A stretch of 64,000 bases of DNA from contig CM055101.1 in assembly GCA_029204225.1 (NCBI GenBank), forward strand, positions 2,088,528-2,152,527, written 5' to 3'. This DNA comes from Diphasiastrum complanatum (Eukaryota > Streptophyta > Lycopodiopsida > Lycopodiales > Lycopodiaceae). Made by a program: the position numbers and the translations under genes. Under the pieces are notes generated by a model. That model was not told where the DNA came from, did no database searches, and saw only the letters and a list, made by a program, of their open reading frames with translations. This document shows, piece by piece, positions 32,233-43,004 of the stretch (positions within the stretch are counted from its first letter, which is position 1; each line of letters begins with the position of its first letter).

Positions 32233-35200
32233 CTCCCTCTTCAACTAGTTTTAGCATAGATTTAGAAAGTACACCAAGACTTGTTCTATGCTTGAAAAAT
32301 AAGTCCTTTCCCAATGCTTTGGTAAAGATATCAGCCACACATTCCTTTGATGGGACATGTTCAAGCTTGATCTCTTTTGCCAACACTTGTTCTCTCACAA
32401 AATGGTAAGCCACCTCGATATGTTTGCTCCTTGCATGGAAAACCGGATTGCTTGCTAGACTTTGGGCTGAAAGGTTGTCACAAAAGATGATTGGACTCTC
32501 TGAAAAATCCAGCAAATGAAGCTCCATAATCATCCTCTTGATCCACACCATCTCCTTTGTGCATGATGTCAAAGCTTTGTACTCGGCCTCACTAGAAGAA
32601 AGTGATATAGTTGCTTGTTTCTTCGACATCCATGAGATAGCTCCATCACCTATGAAAATAGCATGTGCATTTATGGATTTTCTATCCATAAGGTCTCCTG
32701 CAAAATCTGAATCTGAAAAACCAAATAAGTTAGGTGATGAGCCTCTATAAACAATGCCAAAATCTTTTGTTCCCGAGATGTATCTCAAGATCCTCTTTCC
32801 TAGTTTCCAATGTTCTATGCTAGGATCTTGCATGAATTGGCTTAATCTACCAACACAATAAGATAAATCAGGTCTTGTGATGGTTAGATATATAAGAGAA
32901 CCTATTAGCTTCCTATAGAGAGTAATGTCCTCGAAGGATCTTTCATTACCTCTTATAGTTAGCTTTACATGTGATTCCATACGTGTATCAATAGGATTTG
33001 CATCTACCATATGAAATCTATTGAGAATAGAAATAGCATACTTCTCTTGTGAAATAAAAGTGATTTGAGAAGTTCTAATTACTTCTATTCCTAAGATATA
33101 GCTCAAAAGACCAAGATCATGCACTTCAAATTCCTTTTTTAGTGCTTTCTTGATATCTTCTATATCTTCCTTGTTCCCTCCACTTAAAATAATGTCATCC
33201 ACATAAATTAGAAGGATTGTAACATCATTAGCACTAATTCTAAAGTAAAGTGAATGATCATACTCACTCATAGTGAAGTTTTGAGAAAGTAGAAAAGAGT
33301 TAAGCCTAGCATACCAACTCCTTGGTGCTTGCTTAAGACCATACAAACTTTTTTGTAGAAAACACACATGATTAGGCTTGCTATGAGAAACATAGCTCTC
33401 GGGTTGCTCCATGTAGACTTCCTCTTCAAGATCACCATTCAAGAAAGCATTAGAAATGTCTAATTGCCAAAGATCCCATCCATAAAGAGTTGCAAGGGAA
33501 ATGATTACTCTTATGCTCACCATCTTTGCCACGGGTGCAAAGGTTTCCTCATAGTCAATGCCATGCTCTTGAGCATAACCTTTAGCCACCAACCTTGCCT
33601 TCAACTTGTTGATAGATCCATCTTGATTTGTCTTTACCTTGAAGATCCATTTGCATCCAATTGCACTTTTGCCCTTTGGAAGCTCCACCAATCTCCATGT
33701 GTTGTTCTTCATAAGTGCTTCAAACTCAAGATCCATTGCTTGGATCCATTCCTCTTCTTGCCTTGCTTCATCTACACATGAAGGTACATCAAAAGAAGTT
33801 AGGAAAGCATAGTTGGATCCATCCACCACTTGCTTACCTTTGCCATCATAAGTGAGCCTTGAGGGTTTCACTTTATGCCTTGGAGTTCTCCTTGGAATTT
33901 GACTTGAAGAGGCTTCTTCAACATCCACATCCAATGTGTCATCAACTCCATTGTCATCAAGCACATTAGTTGCAACAACACCATCATCACTTGAAACAAC
34001 TTTTGGAATGTTACCTTCATCAAAAAAGACATCCCTACTTGTGAACACTTTCTTGATTGAAGGAACATAAATCCTATATGCTTTGCTTACTTCACTATAA
34101 CCAACAAAAATGCCCTTTCTTGAAGATGGATCCTCCTTAGTTCTATCATCAAGAGTAATGTTGAAGTAGCAAATGCATCCAAAAGTTCTTAGAAACTTGA
34201 CATTAGGCTTCGTACCAAACAAAGCTTCAAAAGGGGTTTTTCCTTCCAATACAACACTTGGCCATCTATTGCATAGGAAATTTGCACACAACAAAGCATC
34301 ACTCCAAAAAGGTTTAGGAAGATTAGCATTCAATCTCATTGCCTTTGCACTCTCACACAAGGTTCTATTCTTCCTCTCGGCCACTCCATTTTGTTGTGGT
34401 GTTCTTGGACATGTGTACTCCCTCTTGATCCCATGCTCATCGCAAAAGGCTTTGAATTTGTTAGAAATGTATTCACCACCATTGTCGCTCCTCAAGCATT
34501 TGATTTTGGTTGTAAATTGAGTCTCAATAGCAACTTTGAACTTGACAAACACATCAAACACCTCATCCTTGCTCTTTAGTAGATAAACCCAACAAAATCT
34601 ACTAAAATCATCAATGAAAGTTACATACATCTTAGCACCTCCATTGCTAATTGTAGTAACACCATGAATATCCGAATGCAAGAGAGAAAAAGGCATCTTA
34701 GATCTAGATATAGATCTAGTATATGGCAATCTATGTGATTTAGACAAAGCACATTCTTCACAAACATGATTCAAGCAAGTAAGAGACTTGGGAAGTCCCC
34801 TTACTACCTCCTTTTTGGCTATTACCTCCAAGGCCTTGTAGTTGAGATGTCCCATCCTTTTATGCCATACCTCTTGAATTGACATTTGTTCATTTGCCAT
34901 GCATCCAACTTGGTTAGCAACAACACATGCATCAAGCTTGAACAATTTCCCTTGCCTTTTCCCTTTTGCAATGATACTACACCCCTTTTTGATCAAGCAA
35001 GCATCACCATCAAACTCAACTTTGAATCCTTTGTCAAGCATTTGGCTTACACTAAGTAAGTTCTTGGTAATGGATGGAATGAGCAAAACATCTTTCAATT
35101 CTATATTCCTATTTGTAGAAAGTGAAATAGGAATTGTGCCAATCCCCTTGATTGCACACTCACCATCATTTGCGGTATAGATTACCTTCCTATCACCATC

Positions 35201-36178
35201 AAATGCCATTAAAGATGAAAAATACTCTTTATGATATGTCATATGAGAAGTGGCTCCACTATCAATCCACCAAGGATCAATGTCTCCATGATTAGCCAAC
35301 AAGCAAGATGACATAACAAAAGCATCATTTGAAAGAAGCTCATCCCCACCCTCATCAATAGTTAGATTGGTTTGCTTTTCCCCTTGATCCCTCTTTTTCT
35401 TAAAACAATCACTAGCAAAATGCCCTTTGACTCCACAATAGAAACATTTTAGCTTAGATCTATCCTTCTTTTTGCCAAAAGTAGAGTGCTCACCTTGGTC
35501 TTGCCCTTTAGACCAATTGCTTTTACCTTTGCCCTTGAACTTGCCTTTAGAGAACATTGCCTCCTCTTCTCCTCCTTGAGATGTAGAAGATGCTCCCACT
35601 CTTGCTTGCAACCTGAATTCTTCAGCCAACAAGACCTCTTGCAAGTCTCCAACACTTGGTAAACATTTTTGGATAGCATAACTTTGAACAAGATTAGCAT
35701 GATCATCCAACAAGCCATTGAGAATCACTTGAACAAGCTCCTCATTATTTATGCCATCATTAATGCATGCTAACTCATCATTCAATGCTTTAACTCTCAA
35801 AACAAAAGCATGTCCATTCTCACTCTTCTTTTGCATACAAGAAAAGATTTGCCTTCTTAAAGTCAACACTCTAGAAGTAGACTTGGATTCATAAACCTTC
35901 TTCAAGGCTTCCCAAGCTTCACTAGATGATGTGCACTTACCAACCTCTTTGATAAGCTCATTTGTCACATTCATCTTGATCATGTGAAGGGCTTTCTTTG
36001 CCCTCTTGTCATACCTCAATTGTTCTTGAGGTGCCAAAGGTCTCTCCTCCACACCTACAACAATATCCATCAACTCATTCATCTCAAGCAAAGACTCCAT
36101 CCTTACTTTCCAAGTAGAATAGTTGAGGGAGGTAAGCCTATCATTGCTTTCCAACATGTAGCCTCCATTTGTAGCCAT
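32228..36178 (-). CDS. copia gag-pol polyprotein, intact, 1316 residues (copy 2)
   Basis: It has the same length, start and domain order as the copy 1 protein at 5592-9542. Zinc knuckle, DSG protease, integrase DDE, RT YVDD and RNase H acidic residues are all retained. Two substitutions distinguish it: residue 88 in gag is Ala here and Val in copy 1, and residue 1066, in the DTPM motif after the RT domain, is Arg here and Pro in copy 1. DTPM/STPM is commonly conserved in copia, so the Arg could reduce activity. The stop codon again lies in the LTR. It is inserted in a family D LTR. Confidence 0.95.
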   Translation of the reverse strand: MATNGGYMLESNDRLTSLNYSTWKVRMESLLEMNELMDIVVGVEERPLAPQEQLRYDKRAKKALHMIKMNVTNELIKEVGKCTSSSEAWEALKKVYESKSTSRVLTLRRQIFSCMQKKSENGHAFVLRVKALNDELACINDGINNEELVQVILNGLLDDHANLVQSYAIQKCLPSVGDLQEVLLAEEFRLQARVGASSTSQGGEEEAMFSKGKFKGKGKSNWSKGQDQGEHSTFGKKKDRSKLKCFYCGVKGHFASDCFKKKRDQGEKQTNLTIDEGGDELLSNDAFVMSSCLLANHGDIDPWWIDSGATSHMTYHKEYFSSLMAFDGDRKVIYTANDGECAIKGIGTIPISLSTNRNIELKDVLLIPSITKNLLSVSQMLDKGFKVEFDGDACLIKKGCSIIAKGKRQGKLFKLDACVVANQVGCMANEQMSIQEVWHKRMGHLNYKALEVIAKKEVVRGLPKSLTCLNHVCEECALSKSHRLPYTRSISRSKMPFSLLHSDIHGVTTISNGGAKMYVTFIDDFSRFCWVYLLKSKDEVFDVFVKFKVAIETQFTTKIKCLRSDNGGEYISNKFKAFCDEHGIKREYTCPRTPQQNGVAERKNRTLCESAKAMRLNANLPKPFWSDALLCANFLCNRWPSVVLEGKTPFEALFGTKPNVKFLRTFGCICYFNITLDDRTKEDPSSRKGIFVGYSEVSKAYRIYVPSIKKVFTSRDVFFDEGNIPKVVSSDDGVVATNVLDDNGVDDTLDVDVEEASSSQIPRRTPRHKVKPSRLTYDGKGKQVVDGSNYAFLTSFDVPSCVDEARQEEEWIQAMDLEFEALMKNNTWRLVELPKGKSAIGCKWIFKVKTNQDGSINKLKARLVAKGYAQEHGIDYEETFAPVAKMVSIRVIISLATLYGWDLWQLDISNAFLNGDLEEEVYMEQPESYVSHSKPNHVCFLQKSLYGLKQAPRSWYARLNSFLLSQNFTMSEYDHSLYFRISANDVTILLIYVDDIILSGGNKEDIEDIKKALKKEFEVHDLGLLSYILGIEVIRTSQITFISQEKYAISILNRFHMVDANPIDTRMESHVKLTIRGNERSFEDITLYRKLIGSLIYLTITRPDLSYCVGRLSQFMQDPSIEHWKLGKRILRYISGTKDFGIVYRGSSPNLFGFSDSDFAGDLMDRKSINAHAIFIGDGAISWMSKKQATISLSSSEAEYKALTSCTKEMVWIKRMIMELHLLDFSESPIIFCDNLSAQSLASNPVFHARSKHIEVAYHFVREQVLAKEIKLEHVPSKECVADIFTKALGKDLFFKHRTSLGVLSKSMLKLVEEGV

Positions 36179-36775
36179 GTTGCAATGATTGATCTCTGAT
36201 CTTTGACCTGTTCCAATGCACTAAGCACTCTCTTGAATCAACAAATGAAACACAAGAAGAAATCACAAAGATTTGGAACCTAAAACCTTACTTTTTCTCT
36301 CTTTTCCTCACTTTTTCCTTAATTTTAGCCACTAGTTTTATGATTTCTTGATCAAACCAAGACCAAACCTCAATATACTTGCTTTTCCCTCACTCCTAAG
36401 ATTGAAATACACTCTTGAATCATTCAGCAAACTGAAAATCAGAGGGTTACATCAATTTTGAAGTTTTTGACATGAAGAAGCAAGAAATTGAATCAAAAAA
36501 CTATATGCTAGAATGGAAAACTAATAGGATCTTGTTGGATCTTGCATCTCCCTCTTTCCAAAACAATTTTTGTCTCCTTATTCTGATAAGTACAGAGGGA
36601 ATTCGCCCTACTTCAATTGAAATGCATACAAATGATGTTTTGATCACAAAGATCCAATTTCTACACATAAATCAACAAGATTTTTAGCTAGAAACTTGAT
36701 TGGAATGCTACAAAAGCAAACTCGCCCACAAATCTCTTCTAAATCTGGCAAAACCTGCACATTTGGCCGCCTAAT
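36179..36775 (-). other. untranslated leader of intact copia copy 2
   Basis: It matches the copy 1 leader (9543-10139) with no difference seen. No gene. Confidence 0.7.
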
Positions 36776-36787
36776 GCTCTGATACCA
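36776..36787 (-). other. primer binding site (initiator tRNA-Met), copy 2
   Basis: The complement is TGGTATCAGAGC, adjacent to the 5' LTR at 36788. Confidence 0.95.
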
Positions 36788-37427
36788 TGTGAAAAACTCA
36801 GATCCAAAAGATGCTAAAGTTTCATAAAGATCTTGGCCATGGAAGTTATGCACATCTAGATTGAAAAAATGATAGAAATTGTGATGTTAAGCATACTAAA
36901 CATCAACTAAACATCAAAATCTGATCATAAGCTTCCACAAACAGAAACTTGCTGTCCCTGTCCGTACTTCAGAGCCTACAACCTGCATTTCACACGTGTG
37001 AAGCCATAGCAACAAAGAAATCACAATTCTAGTGGCTAGAATGCAAGATATGAACAAAAAAGTGAGAGAGAAGAAGATGGACCTTCAAAGAGCATAACAT
37101 TCATTCAATAGAATGAAAATGAGATGTGTACATACTCGTGGAGATGGCTATTTATAGCAGCCATAGTGCCTCTTGGCCACTTGTCTTATGATAGGCTAAA
37201 ATTGGGGTCCAATAGGATTCACCCATATACCTAGAAATTTGGTCAAATAGGAATGCACCAAATTATGAGCCAATAGAAGAGCTCCACACTCGACCTCCTC
37301 CTCAAAAGTAGTGTACACATACTTTGGGCCTCTACATACATGTATGAACCTATCTCTAACTTTTATTTGGCCATAGGCCTACAAAATCTCAAGTTAGGAA
37401 AATACTACTAGTTGACAATTTTTCACA
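36788..37427 (-). repeat. 5' LTR of intact copia copy 2 (promoter LTR)
   Basis: 640 bp. The TATA box TATAAATA is on the minus strand at 37149-37156, with the CACACGTGTG palindrome between it and the PBS. Same 13-bp deletion as its 3' partner. Confidence 0.95.
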
Positions 37428-37432
37428 CGCAA

Positions 37433-38290
37433 CGGCTCCATGCCACTTTCTTGTACATACATTTGGACAATTGTGAATTGTATATAGTTGATCGGTATAA
37501 TCAATCAATCAATAAGCAAGAAGATTACAACCATACTAGATCGGCTGATTTCATATACGCTCGAGTGCTCATAGACACCGATACAGGTTAGCAGAGATAG
37601 ACACAATAGATGCTTTCAAGCATTGATTCTTTCTTTCAGACTGATTGTCAGAATAAGCTCATAGCTATTATAGATCGTAGTTAGTTTTTTGAGCACACGG
37701 TTACGTCCACTATTGTCTTGTGCTCACCAACATCATCTGACTTGTATTTCTATACATTAATCTGAATCAATTACTATCTTGGTTTTGCGTTCAAATTTTG
37801 TCAATGTTGCATGCTTTTCGCTATCTGTCTGACTCTCTTATTGCTTTGTCTGACTATCTTCTCTTTTGCTTCCGCATAAACGCAATTTTCTTCGCCTGCT
37901 ATTGTAGTAGTGCACGCATCGAGGGAATCAGTCAACCATTGCTTTTTGAAGATGAAAATTATGCTATTGGCTGAGGAATATTTGTATGATGTTGTCACAG
38001 GTGCAAAACCCAAAGCAAACGACGTTGCAATCTCCCAACGGAAGCTAAAGGATGGCAAGGCCTTAGCGTTGATCATCCTCAACATATCAGACACACAAAT
38101 CGGCTATGTGTCTGAAGCTCAGACCTCCAAGAAAGTCTAGGACATCTTGAGCACCTTCTATGATAACTGGGTGATGATGATCACCACACACCCAAAGCTG
38201 ACTCTATCATGAGTCATTACGATGTCTTTACAGGAAGAGACAAGAAGGAACGAACCCTCCAGTTCCTCTATTGTCGACTCTCGCGCGTTA
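37433..38290 (+). pseudogene. copia family D: rest of LTR, leader and gag fragment
   Basis: It continues the LTR of 31279-31592 (GTGAATTGTATATAG, then an AATCAATCAATAA stretch). The leader matches the complement of 15640-15900. The gag fragment at about 37930-38200 has MKIMLLAEEYLYDVVTG and KALALIILNISDTQIGYV, typical of the UBN2 gag N-terminal half, then a TAG at 38138 and a frame change. Nothing recognisable follows after about 38290. Confidence 0.7.
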
Positions 38291-38960
38291 TACACCAAGA
38301 AGACCCACCTTCTTCCTCTTCCATCTCATCCATGAGGAGTTATGGAGTAGATTTGATTTAGACAACCAAACAATATCAAATTGTTTCAAAGTGGAAGTCA
38401 GCGTGAATGAAGCTAGCACGAATGCACACATGGTGACTGCATGAAAAATGAGGATCTTCATGTCTTGCCAATGAGGATCTACAGACAACGTGCAAGAGAA
38501 CACTAGCAAAGCTTGATTGAAAATAGCACAGCACACAACCTGGTCACGATATTTTCAAAACGTAAAATATGCACTAGAGTTTTATGAAATTGTGAGTAAA
38601 GGCAACAAACCTACAACTCCAAATGAAAATAGAAATGAAACACGAACAAGTTGCAAGCAACTAGAAAACAATATATTCAATCATGGCAGAGCTAAAATTC
38701 GCAATGATCTAGTGATGCCTCCCAAATTCCAATTTGCCAAATTGAAGTGAAACAAAAAAAAAAAAAAACCATGAGATCTAATTGAAACATCATCAAACAT
38801 GGAACAAAATGGGACAAAATGAACACCCAAATTATTTTTTGACAAAATAAATGTATAAATCCCACATCCACAAGCTGTTAGAATCGCCAATCCGTTGTTC
38901 ACAAACACACTCACAGACCTGGATTCCCTTATATCCAAGCTCCCGCTCCTCCAGTTTTCT
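38291..38960. other. unassigned; poly-A tract at about 38752-38768
   Basis: No domain-bearing frame. The A-run on the plus strand could be a retroposed tail, but no flanking duplication was found. Confidence 0.3.
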
Positions 38961-39292
38961 CACGCTTCAGATCTCAACCATAGCCCAGCCTAAATCTCAA
39001 CTTGAGTGCGCTATTAAATCTCAACCAACACACACCGCCTCCCATCTCAACCGGAGCCAATTTGTAAGATCTCAACCAATGCACTACCTCCCATCTCAAC
39101 CGGAGCCAATCTGTCAGATCTCTACCGATGCACTGCATCAAATCTCAACCAGAGCCCAACGCTGAAATCTCGACCGAAGTCTTTTTCTAGAACCTCGACC
39201 GACGTCCATCAGTCAGATCTCAACCAACGGAAGTCACTCAGATTTCAACCGACGGGATCCGCTTCCAATCTCAACCGATAATTCTATCCGTT
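38961..39292. repeat. minisatellite block 1 (24-26 bp units)
   Basis: About thirteen imperfect units share the core ATCTCAACCGAYG followed by about 11 variable bases often ending TCA. It begins CACGCTTCAGATCTCAACC at 38961, the same phrase that opens block 2 exactly 800 bp later. Confidence 0.85.
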
Positions 39293-39760
39293 TTGGACAA
39301 ACAGAAGGAGTTCCTCACAACCGCACCTGACAACACCCCCTTCCACCAATCGCATACCATCGCAACAGCTACAATCCCACAACACCACATTACAACCATC
39401 CAATTCAACCGCAAACGAACAAACAGCCCACCTCCGCAACCATCTCCATCTACCCATCATTACCGCATTAACACCAAAACACCCGCATTCCATTGTCCTG
39501 GCTGAATTCCGTCGTCGCAACCACATTACCACCGTAGCTGATTGTATTCCCACCGCAACAGCCGCATCCCACTCATTCACCGTAGAAACCGCAATTCACC
39601 ACAACTCGCCCTTGAACGGTCACCCCGTTTTCACCCGCAATTCACCTTGAACCATCATGACCGCTCTGGGCCGTTGCGACCACATTCCATTCCATCAAAC
39701 CACATTTGGCCGTCCTTATGTCTTCCTCCAAGACAGCCCTTCACACACCTTCACTCCTAT
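39293..39760. repeat. C/A-rich, G-poor spacer between minisatellite blocks
   Basis: A strong strand bias for C and A with recurring CCGCA, ACCACATT and CATTCCA words suggests an older degenerate tandem repeat. Open frames on both strands here are a by-product of the bias. Confidence 0.5.
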
Positions 39761-40195
39761 CACGCTTCAAATCTCAACCGGAGCCCGAGCCAATCCTTCA
39801 TATCTCAACCGGAACCAGAGCCCATCTCTCCGATCTCAACTGACAGAGCTCTGTGACATCTCAACTGGAAGCCACAGTCCGATCTCAACTGACGGTCTGC
39901 TATCAAATCTTGACCGACGGTGCCCTGTGACATCTCGACCAACGGCCTTCAGTTAAATCTCAACTGACGGATAGTATCAGATCTCGACCGACGACCACTG
40001 TCAAATCTCAACCGATGGATAGTATCAGATCTCGACCGATGGCCACTGTCAAATCTCAACCGACGGATAGTATCAGATCTCGACCTCTGGACACTGTCAA
40101 ATCTCAACCGACGGACAATATCAAATCTCAACCGACACCTATATGTTTGATTTCAATCGACGGCCATTCCGTCAGATCTCAACCGACGATTTTTT
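39761..40195. repeat. minisatellite block 2 (mostly 24-bp units)
   Basis: About seventeen units. The section 39960-40140 is the most regular, with a two-unit pattern alternating AGATCTCGACCGATGG and AAATCTCAACCGACGG cores. Because 24 is a multiple of 3, the plus frame reads an eight-residue repeat (TDSIRSRP / MATVKSQP). No start, promoter or flanking coding evidence supports a gene. Confidence 0.9.
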
Positions 40196-42108
40196 TGAGC
40201 ATATTCCAAATCTACGCAGTACAGATCATATCAGAGTTGATTCTTGCATCTCATTGCCATATTAATTTTTGAGTCAACTACAGCAAGATCGAAACAAATT
40301 TAGTTAAAATTTGTTCAATCTTTAGTCCAGTCGCATGTTCAATGAGTTTCAACTACGTGTTCCACACGCCGATCCAATCATGAACAGTTACCAGTACTAG
40401 CATCCCCACCAATAGACTTGGGGGGGGGGGGGAAAGAGTGGATCTACTTGAATCCACTGGAGCAGTTACGCTGCCAGCAAGATCGACGGCCAAGGTCACA
40501 AGTCAAATATGAAAATGACAAGGCTAAGAAGACAGATGGGTAGTCCAAAGAGACTGAATTAGAAGAAGTACCCTAGTCACGACGAAGATCCTTCAGAAAG
40601 AGAGACACAAACATTGGAAAATCAGTCTCTTTCTTCAACCGGCCTCTTGCCATACTTTGAATTCTACGCCCATTATCATGCCTATCGTCCACACCATCTA
40701 CCGTTGTCACCACCACCCTTCCTTCCATCTGTTTGTTTATCATTAGTCTATTGTTCTTCTGAGAAATCTCCAATTTTTTATAGTCTTACCGAAGCAGTTG
40801 ATAAATCATTGCAAGTGTCTTGCGGAGACCAACTGCCACCTACAATGAGTGATCAGCCAAAAAGATCTAAGAAGCAGGTGAAGCAGCTAGAAGACATAAG
40901 AAATTGAGCAAAGAAGCTGAGGAGGAAAGGACAAAAAAACTTAAGTGACAGTTGAGTCAGATCGATCTTGATCAAAAGAAACTCTCTGGAGCAATGATAG
41001 TTGAATCCCCTCTTATGAAGCCCAAAGATATTCAAAAGTAACGGATCAAAAGAAAGAGCTGCAGAAAAAGAAAGATGAAGACAACGTGAACCTGCAAATA
41101 AAGTGAACTCCTCACTTAGAAAGTGGTGGTCAAAGCTCGACATTGCAAGGGTACAAGGCTCCAATTGTAGAACTATCAGTTCCTTCACCCTTTCACCAAG
41201 CCTTCATCATGTTTCCTTACCGTTACAAACCGTCCATCCAAAACTGTTTCTACCACCAAATTTGAGATGATGAGTCCATCCCCATGAGACTGATAATCAA
41301 AGTTTGTGCAACTTGCAAATCAAAGGTTTTTCGTGAGACTGGGACTTCGGCTGTGCGAGGAACTGGGGAAACACCCAGAAGCAATTGGAGGATACAGGCC
41401 TTTTAGAAGATAGAATTTGCCAAAAAACCAAAGATGAAACCGTCAATGGCAGATACAAGTGACAAAACAAAGAGACACATGGAAAGCACTCGAGCATGCA
41501 AGTTGTGAAGTTGCTGAGAGCTCTCCAATTTTGAGAATGCCAACCACCTATAGTATAAGACATTCTAATCCAATCGTGGCAATTTGTGAAAAACAGTTTT
41601 TGTATAAAGACTGGCGACAATAAACACTAAGCGACCGAGGATCTACGCTTTTCCAAGTGACGATCAAAGACGCCAATGCGAAAGCGGAACGACATCGTCC
41701 AATATGAGTTGCAGTGGGTCCTGCAACACATTAGGGGTGGGATGATGTTGGCTGATTATGATGAATTCCCAAGATGCTCGGACAGAGCAACGCAAGAGCA
41801 CCTCTCACCTTAGACCGAGGAGGTCTCTGAGAAGATGAGATGAATGAAGACTGAGAGCCGAGAAATGCTAGTTAGGAATGACAAGCAAGGATTGTGTAAG
41901 CCTCATGGTGAATCCCGGAAGATGGAATGACCATGTAGGAACTAGTATTTCTAGGCAAATGTAATAAATGCAAGTAGACCCCTCTTAAAGAAAGTAGAGT
42001 GAGCCACCTTTTGATGGTGACCTCTAGTGGAGAGCATTATTCCACTTGTAATTTGTGAAATGTGGAAATTCCACTAGGATGCCACCTAAGGAGCTCTCTT
42101 GCTTATTT
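40196..42108. other. unassigned region
   Basis: It holds a G13 run (40420-40432) and short frames without known domains, including a lysine-rich stretch at 40850-40920. Probably degenerate element sequence. Confidence 0.3.
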
Positions 42109-42340
42109 AAGAGACTCCCTCTTTGTGAAGAGGAGCTTTTTGTGAATTGTATCAACTCCATGCTGAAATGAGAAGAGCCTTCACAAGTGTGGTGCATCCA
42201 TTGAGCTCCTTGATCATGCTTGTTTCTTGAGTGATGCATTTATGATCTTGCCCTTCCCTCCTTTTGTGTGTGGTTGTGGACTGTAGAGTGGATTAGATTT
42301 GCTACTTTCCTAGAGTGGATTAGTTTCTTTTCTTGTTTGT
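42109..42340 (+). repeat. dispersed repeat, copy 1 (partner 56866-57093)
   Basis: About 230 bp matching 56866-57093 at roughly 90% by eye (AAGAGACTCCCTCTTTG, CATGCTTGTTTCTTGAGTG, GTGGACTGTAGAGTGGATTA). Probably a fragment of an unidentified LTR. Confidence 0.8.
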
Positions 42341-42524
42341 GAGAGAGAAAGAGAGAGAGAGAAAGAGTAAGTTTTCTTCATTATGTATGTAGTGTTAATG
42401 CTTAGGGTTAATGGATGTTAGAGTTAAGTCTGGATCTTCCATTCATTGAATTCTGAGATATGCTATCGCTCTCATGGGAACGAACCTCCATGTGACGACT
42501 AACTTCTACTCTTTGATGCTAGAG

Positions 42525-42989
42525 TTAGAAATCAGTTTTGATCTGATTCATTAGTATAAGCTCTAAATGTGATGATGTAATTAGTGTACAGTTTATTTGA
42601 TTTACTGTATATGGTTGTGATCGGGACGTGACCCGTTAGGATATATTGATCGGGCACTGATCTCGTAGACGACTATTTGGGTTAGCCGGATAGCCACACA
42701 TAGGAAAAATTAGCATGTACATAGTTATTTACAGTACTTGCTATACTTGGGGGCATGTCCCAAGTTTGTCGGTTGAATTTGGCCATATTGGGCCTGACCT
42801 TAGTTTGACAGGTGGTAGGCCAATTTTAGGACACCTGCCTTTTCATGCAGTTTGTGAATACTCTATATGTACAGTGTTTCTTTGTAATCTATTAACTTTT
42901 GTTGTGCCATCTTTGAGAGCTTGTGAGGAGTGGCTATGGTGATTGTGTGATGTGATCTGCATACTGCACTAGATCCTAACAGAATTTCA
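42525..42989 (+). repeat. 5' LTR of the plus-strand non-coding LTR element
   Basis: It matches 46813-47128 over about 315 bp (GTTAGAAATCAGTTTTGATC, ACCCGTTAGGATATATTGAT, GACAGGTGGTAGGCC). It ends TTTCA at 42989, three bases before the PBS. Confidence 0.8.
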
Positions 42990-42992
42990 ACT

Positions 42993-43004
42993 TGGTATCA
43001 GAGC
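42993..43004 (+). other. primer binding site (initiator tRNA-Met)
   Basis: Perfect TGGTATCAGAGC following the LTR at 42525-42989. Confidence 0.9.

Larger units (their letters stand above)
31593..37427 (-). mobile_element. intact, apparently autonomous copia retrotransposon, copy 2 (5835 bp)
   Basis: Same family as 4944-10804: 5' LTR 36788-37427, PBS 36776-36787, ORF 36178-32228, polypurine tract 32242-32233, 3' LTR 32232-31593. The target duplication is CGCAA (31588-31592 and 37428-37432). LTRs are 640 bp and appear identical to each other. Both lack the 13-bp segment present in copy 1, so the copies descend from slightly different masters rather than from a segmental duplication. Confidence 0.95.

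Noticed and set aside
39949-40131. Eight-residue repeat protein in the minisatellite, both strands
   Set aside because: A 24-bp unit automatically gives an open repeat frame. No promoter, splice or flanking coding sequence supports it.
38961-40195. CRISPR-like array
   Set aside because: Units are degenerate and vary throughout, there is no constant repeat with unique spacers, no cas genes, and the context is a plant nuclear genome.
40420-40432. Isolated G13 run (and C12 at 29219) as a quadruplex regulatory element
   Set aside because: Single homopolymer runs near no gene; more likely slippage tracts or assembly noise.
40614-40907. 97-codon plus-strand frame with a C-terminal basic stretch
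   Set aside because: No recognised domain, not spliced to anything, and surrounded by eroded sequence.
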